A DNA stretch of 64,000 bases from Dactylellina haptotyla. Taxonomy: Eukaryota; Ascomycota; Orbiliomycetes; Orbiliales; Orbiliaceae. The DNA is taken from assembly GCA_031310005.1 (NCBI GenBank), contig CM062386.1:744001-808000 (forward strand). The letters run 5' to 3'. Below are positions 59,343 to 64,000 of the stretch, piece by piece. The position numbers and the translations under genes were made by a program. The notes under the pieces are model-generated. The model was given only the letters and a program-made list of their open reading frames with translations, searched no databases and was not told the origin of the DNA. The number at the start of each line of letters is the position of its first letter. Position 1 is the stretch's first letter.

Positions 59343-61125
59343 ATGGTCGCCCTGGAACTACTCAAAGGGGCTTTGCTCTCTCCAAGGAGTGAGGAGCTTG
59401 GATCTACCTGGAGCCCCCCAATTTATGTTGCTCCACATGCCTCGTCCGTCTTCTCTGCGGTCTTGGTAAGTCTTCAGGTTGTGGGCTCGCTCTCGCCATG
59501 TCGGTTAACTAACTATCCGCTGCAGCCGCTATTCGGTGTCTCAGTCCTCGCACTTTGCTTTGGTACGTTGTAAAAGTATCGATATGGTGATCGCATGTAT
59601 TATTGACGCGCAATAACTTTGCTACTCTAGGTCGTCGTACCTATAATATGCCAAAATGGAGCGAAGTTCCTCTCACTCGTTGGTGTAAGTATCCGCACGT
59701 ACCACGTACTATGCAAAAGGGACTAAAAAGTTAAACCGCAGTGATCCTGGCCGTCTACGTTGATTCCTGGCTCTTTGTTGTCTCTTCGACTGTCCTTAAC
59801 ATCGCTTTCGGCCTCCGAAGCTCTGTCACTGCCTGCAATGCGGGTATTCTGCTGTGTTTGATCTGTTATTTAACCACTAAGGCAAGTGATAAACCCCATA
59901 GACCAGCTGAGACTTCAGACTAACAAAGATATTGAACAGATTGTGAGTTTTGAGATAATTGATAGCAGTAGAGAATACCGGCTAACACACGAGTAAAAGA
60001 TCATCTACTTTTTTCTTGTGGAGAAAGTCGTGAGTACCCGAGCTCCTACCTCAAGGCTATCTTCGAATCCGCTAACATTCGGCGGCTAGTACATCATCAG
60101 ATCTAAACACAAAGGACCTCGTAGTAAGGATAAGATGTATCTGTTCAACACTATCGGAATGCTGTTCCCGTATTTCATCGTCATAATTCTGACCTTCATC
60201 TTGTAAGAACCACGTGCTGGGCGATGTCTTAGAATTTTGCTAACTTGACTGTAGCCGTATCTCCGAACTTCATTCGGACGGAGAATGCTATATTGGGCTC
60301 AAGCTAGTCGCTAACATTCCCTTGTTGGTCTTTGATGTTATCATCAACATTTACCTAACTTCGCTCTTCTTGGTCCCACTCTTTGGTAAGCATCGGTTGA
60401 AATAAACATCGCCAATGGAGCAGTGCTGATGTGAACTAGGTGTCTTTTCCTTTGATCAAGCGTCGCAGAAGGTTCGAGCTATGGCAAAGCGTACCTTTTG
60501 GGGTTCGGCAGCCACATTGATCTCCACTGTTGCGTATGTTTTGAAATAATTCTGCAGTCGATCAGTTAGGAGTGTGTGTAACTAATTTGATAATAGTAAT
60601 TTGACCACACTCGTCATCCTTCGTGGTCACGAGCCTGGATGGGTTTGTTTTGCTTGCTGCAATGCCGATGGTAAGTTGTAATTTCGGGAAAATCCAAAAC
60701 AAAAAGTTGCACTAATAACAAGATGTGTAGTCGTCTTTTCTGCTATCGTTCTCCACTGGGTCACTACGACGGACTACGACGCTACACCGGAGCACTCGGA
60801 GGGTGGGGTCTGCTTTAGCTGTGTGGAACTCCAGAACGAGCTCAACACTGAGCTGAAGAAACAAGGCATCAACCCTCGCTCGCGCTGCAAGAACTACTCC
60901 GGACCGGGACGCCTAGGCGGCGAAGTGATCACGGAGATCACATCGAAACCGCACAATGATAGCTACATCGCCGAGGGTATCACGGTCAGTGTCAATCATC
61001 AGGTTGAGGTCGAAGATGGGTACTCGACGCGAGATTCGTCCCGAGGCGGCGACAGCGAAGGATGCTGTTCATCGTCAGAATCCGGGTCGGTACACGCCAT
61101 CAGACCGAATAAGGAACAGGTTTAG
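59343..61125 (+). CDS. multi-pass membrane protein of a fungal family, unknown function
   Basis: Eleven exons fit in phase: 59343-59465, 59526-59562, 59631-59684, 59742-59881, 59940-59942 (3 nt), 60000-60029, 60090-60202, 60255-60385, 60440-60533, 60597-60670 and 60731-61125, giving 397 residues. About seven hydrophobic segments are visible (for example SVFSAVLPLFGVSVLALCFG, WLFVVSSTVLNIAFGL, TIGMLFPYFIVIILTFIF, LLVFDVIINIYLTSLFLVPL). The motif FLVEKVYIIRSKHKG crosses exons 6 and 7. The C-terminal tail is cytoplasmic-like, acidic and Ser/Cys-rich. Intron 4 starts with GC (GCAAGT). The layout recalls small fungal GPCR-like or tetraspan-like proteins, but I cannot name the family. Confidence 0.85.
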
Positions 61126-64000
61126 GAGCCTTGTTGCCGGTTCTTTCATTTTTGTTTTCTTTCATTTCGCATCCCTTTGCTCGATGCAGGTGCGTGTGGT
61201 GCGTCGGGACCCGTGTGTTTTCGCAAATTTGCATTCATGGGATGGTGGTGTTTTTCTCTCGTAGTGGTCCTCAGAGCTCTCGCTCAGAGCATTACGACGA
61301 CCACTGCTATTATAAACCATGGATGGAATAGTGCGATTCCTTCCTTAGTCTAAGGGTCTGCTGTTTTTGCTACTACTTTCCCACTGTTCACGTTTTTGTT
61401 GTTGTTTGTTTCGTTATTATCAGCAAGCTTGTTAAGATACCACCGTCCGCCTTTTTTCGACATTTCTGTTTTTCTTTAATCATCACAGACCAAAAAAGGC
61501 GATAGGAAATGCGCTTTTAAGGGCATTGGTTAGTGTTAAGCACTATTTTAACTATTCTATCCGCCGCTAGTCCCGTCATATGATCATGTAGTATAATCGA
61601 TCGCGAGATCGGCGTGTTTTTCTTTCTCGTAGGTGGAAAAGAGAGCCGACGGGTGTTGTTGTTCTCGGGGGGTTTTAAAGAAAACAATGGAATCAATATG
61701 AATTAACATTAGAATTAGTATACCATTAGTGGCTTAATAGTGGAAGAAGAATGTAACATTAAGCATCAATTACACTTCCTAATAGGGCTAATGCTCGTGC
61801 GGCTCCGCGAATACCAGCGGTCTAATTTTCTGGATTGATGTTTATTATGGAATGGAGTGAGCGAAAAACTACAACAGTCCGTAGGTTTTGTGTTGTGCGA
61901 GGACGCTAGTCAGTGGGATGCAGCGACTGACAGGTGTGTCTATACCGAAACAGGGAAGGCAGCAGGAGAGGGGCGTTTTCGGCTCGAATTTGACAGGAAA
62001 TAAGCTCTATTCATTTGGTTCGAAAACCACTTTTGACCTGCGAATAGTTTAAACTACTTCGTTAAGCTACTGGGGCTAATGTACAATTGTGACGTTTGCA
62101 GCCGGTAATGACGTTTGGTTTGTGCTGGGCCGAGCCAAGATGGTCATTAATCTTAGTGGACTCGAGCGAAAAACCGTTTGAGGGCTAAAAGCTTCGAGAA
62201 ATTTTTGACAGGCAACTAAAAATCTCGTGAGCCGCGGAAGCTAAAGAGAAAGATGAGATGAGATTGATTAGTCTCCGAAATGAGGAAACTATTTTTGGGG
62301 CTATATGGGGTTTTTAAAATTCTGGATTGTCGCTCATCCAGCGTACTCGGCATTCGGGATATCAAATTCGGAATACTCGGTAGACTAGACTGGTCCCGAT
62401 TGAGGTGGATTTTGCCGATGGATGAATAAATAAACAGGAGCACCCACCACCTTGGGTGTATACAAACACACAGACCGTTTGGTTGACAGGTTTGGATGTT
62501 TATTATACTATGGATCGAGGAGTCTCTCAAGAGGAGAGATAGCATGTGGGGCTACTTTAGATGATTTTTCTGACCGCAAGCGATCGGGGGGTAAATGGTG
62601 CCAAACCAGCATAACTGGGTAGTTCATTTAATGCAACAGCGCCTGAGGCCTGGGATGGGATATATACATGCTGCTATAGTATGAATATTTGGGCACCTCC
62701 TGGCTTGCTAATAGAGGGGGTTCATATATCTATTCAATATTATTGATTGATATTTCAGGTGATATTAGCATTCCGAGTCAGGAACCTGGGGAAAAGGAAA
62801 CGTGATTTGGGAAGGCGAGGGGTGGGTATTGGGGATATTGGGAGGAGCGTTTTGGAGATGCTATCGGCGGTTTCAGGTGAGAATTCGCCCACTCGACAGG
62901 TTATGTCATGTCTGTCATGCTATTTCAGTAATGTCTACCGTGATGCCCCGTTGAAGCTTGAAGATAGAGAAGAGCGGTGTGAATATGTGAGAACGCGCTT
63001 AGTGTTGCCGCCCGGCATAGCAACAACACACGGCCGAGGGGCTGGGACCGTAAACAAAAGCCCCGCCAGCAGAGGCGTCGGGCTTGGCGGTGTGTTGCGT
63101 GTGTTTGGGAAAAGATAAACAAGCAACGCACGCCCGCCCATCCTCAACGCAGCACGCTCCACACCGCAGCGAAGAGACACCTCCTCCGCCTGGCAACTGA
63201 CATTAATTCCGCCGCTTCATCGCGACTCCATCAACAATCGCCTCCTCCACGACGACGACGCCGACGACCTCACGACCTCCCACGCTATCGGACTCCGGGC
63301 CTCAGGACGGAGGACCTCACCGGCTGGTGCTGACGACTGATATCTGCTGCCGCTGCCTCTCCTCCCTGCGTGTGTTTGTTGTAGTAGAAGTTGAGAATTT
63401 TCTGTTCCGCCAGATAAACAACTGGAACGTCATTCCTGGCCCCCAGACAGATTCCACCCCGTCCGTATTCCACAGAACGGACATTGATATTGGGGGGCAC
63501 ATTATTGCGAGACCATCATCTCGAGCATTCACGTTCTGCGCCAGAAGGAGCGCTCGATAAGCTTCCATCCTGCCCGGCGCCTGTTCGCCCGTCCGCACGG
63601 TTGTTTGTCCGCGCTGTTGCTAAGGGCCCGAGATTCGCTGGGGCCAACCTCGGACCGTACTCTTCTTCGTACACGGCCAGCGGCGAGATCGCTATATTAC
63701 CAGAATTCCAGGCTCGCAAGGAATCGTCGGCCGCGAGAATAATAAAATAAAAAATAAAATAATCTCGTCCGTAAATACTCTGCTCGTCGCGGCTATATTC
63801 CTTAAGATTGGGGCCTGCCCTCCGCAACCAAACATCGCAACCTCGACTTCGACTTCACAACACCAATTCCGGCCCCGTTGCTCGACACAACAATCAAATT
63901 TCAATCCGCAATCCCGTATTCCTCCCTCTTCCTTCAATTCCTTTTTATTTCCCGGTCTCCCCATCGCCATCATCGCCAGCATCTCTCTGCCAGACCAACC
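61126..64000. other. long intergenic, possible promoter of a gene beyond the edge
   Basis: 2.9 kb without a supported gene. The last 900 bases turn GC- and pyrimidine-rich with CGACGACGACG strings, like leader sequence of fungal genes, so a plus-strand gene may start beyond 64000. Confidence 0.45.

Noticed and set aside
63180-64000. GC-rich frames near the right edge
   Set aside because: Overlapping frames on both strands in leader-like pyrimidine-rich DNA; no family or splice pattern.

Overview
The window is nuclear DNA of a filamentous ascomycete (Pezizomycotina). Almost every gene is cut by short GT-AG introns (about 45-80 nt, often with a CTAAC/CTAAT branch site), and the gene products are typical fungal housekeeping proteins. 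The class cannot be fixed from the sequence. Small secreted proteins with Val-Thr repeats and the overall style would fit an early-diverging class such as Orbiliomycetes, but this is only an impression. Exon coordinates below were worked out by hand from splice sites, reading phase and family conservation.

Layout. 0-3.4 kb: a possible 3' end of an unknown gene, then an NB-ARC (NLR-like) gene with an apparent one-base frame break. 3.8-8.1 kb: P5B cation ATPase (YPK9/ATP13A type). 8.8-9.3 kb: a small protein built from a duplicated module. 9.8-11.7 kb: ELP3, convergent with CWC2 (11.9-13.1 kb). 13.5-15.2 kb: a block without long ORFs that holds coding-like exons on the minus strand. 15.5-17.1 kb: seryl-tRNA synthetase, sharing a divergent promoter with complex I subunit NDUFB2 (17.7-18.0 kb). 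18.4-19.5 kb: RVS161-type BAR protein. 20.5-21.8 kb: AMPK/SNF1 beta subunit. 23.4-27.7 kb: two secreted proteins and a membrane protein, loosely spaced. 29.2-30.4 kb: YOP1. 33.0-34.1 kb: ATG101. 36.4-39.3 kb: a 2-oxoglutarate/Fe(II) oxygenase followed by an intronless methylaspartate ammonia-lyase. 40.2-41.8 kb: a secreted repeat protein with dibasic sites. 42.3-44.0 kb: PEX3. 44.5-45.1 kb: hypothetical protein. 46.0-47.8 kb: CBF5 (dyskerin). 48.3-49.8 kb: secreted Cys-rich protein. 50.6-52.1 kb: DER1 (derlin). 52.8-54.4 kb: LYS9. 54.6-55.6 kb: KIN17/RTS2-type protein. 55.6-59.3 kb: mostly empty. 59.3-61.1 kb: an 11-exon multi-pass membrane protein. 61.1-64 kb: no gene seen.

The genes do not form one pathway. 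The conserved ones cover translation and RNA (SerRS, ELP3, CBF5, CWC2), organelles and autophagy (PEX3, ATG101, YOP1, DER1, YPK9), energy (NDUFB2, AMPK beta), endocytosis (RVS161) and lysine synthesis (LYS9). Between them lie lineage-specific secreted and hypothetical genes. No convincing transposon, virus-like element, rRNA, intact tRNA or CRISPR array was seen. The most interesting points are the secreted repeat protein with Kex2-like sites, the NLR-like gene with a short Gly-rich N-terminus and a frame break, two microexons (3 nt and 10 nt), a possible twin intron, and a hidden intron-rich gene at 14.3-15.2 kb.
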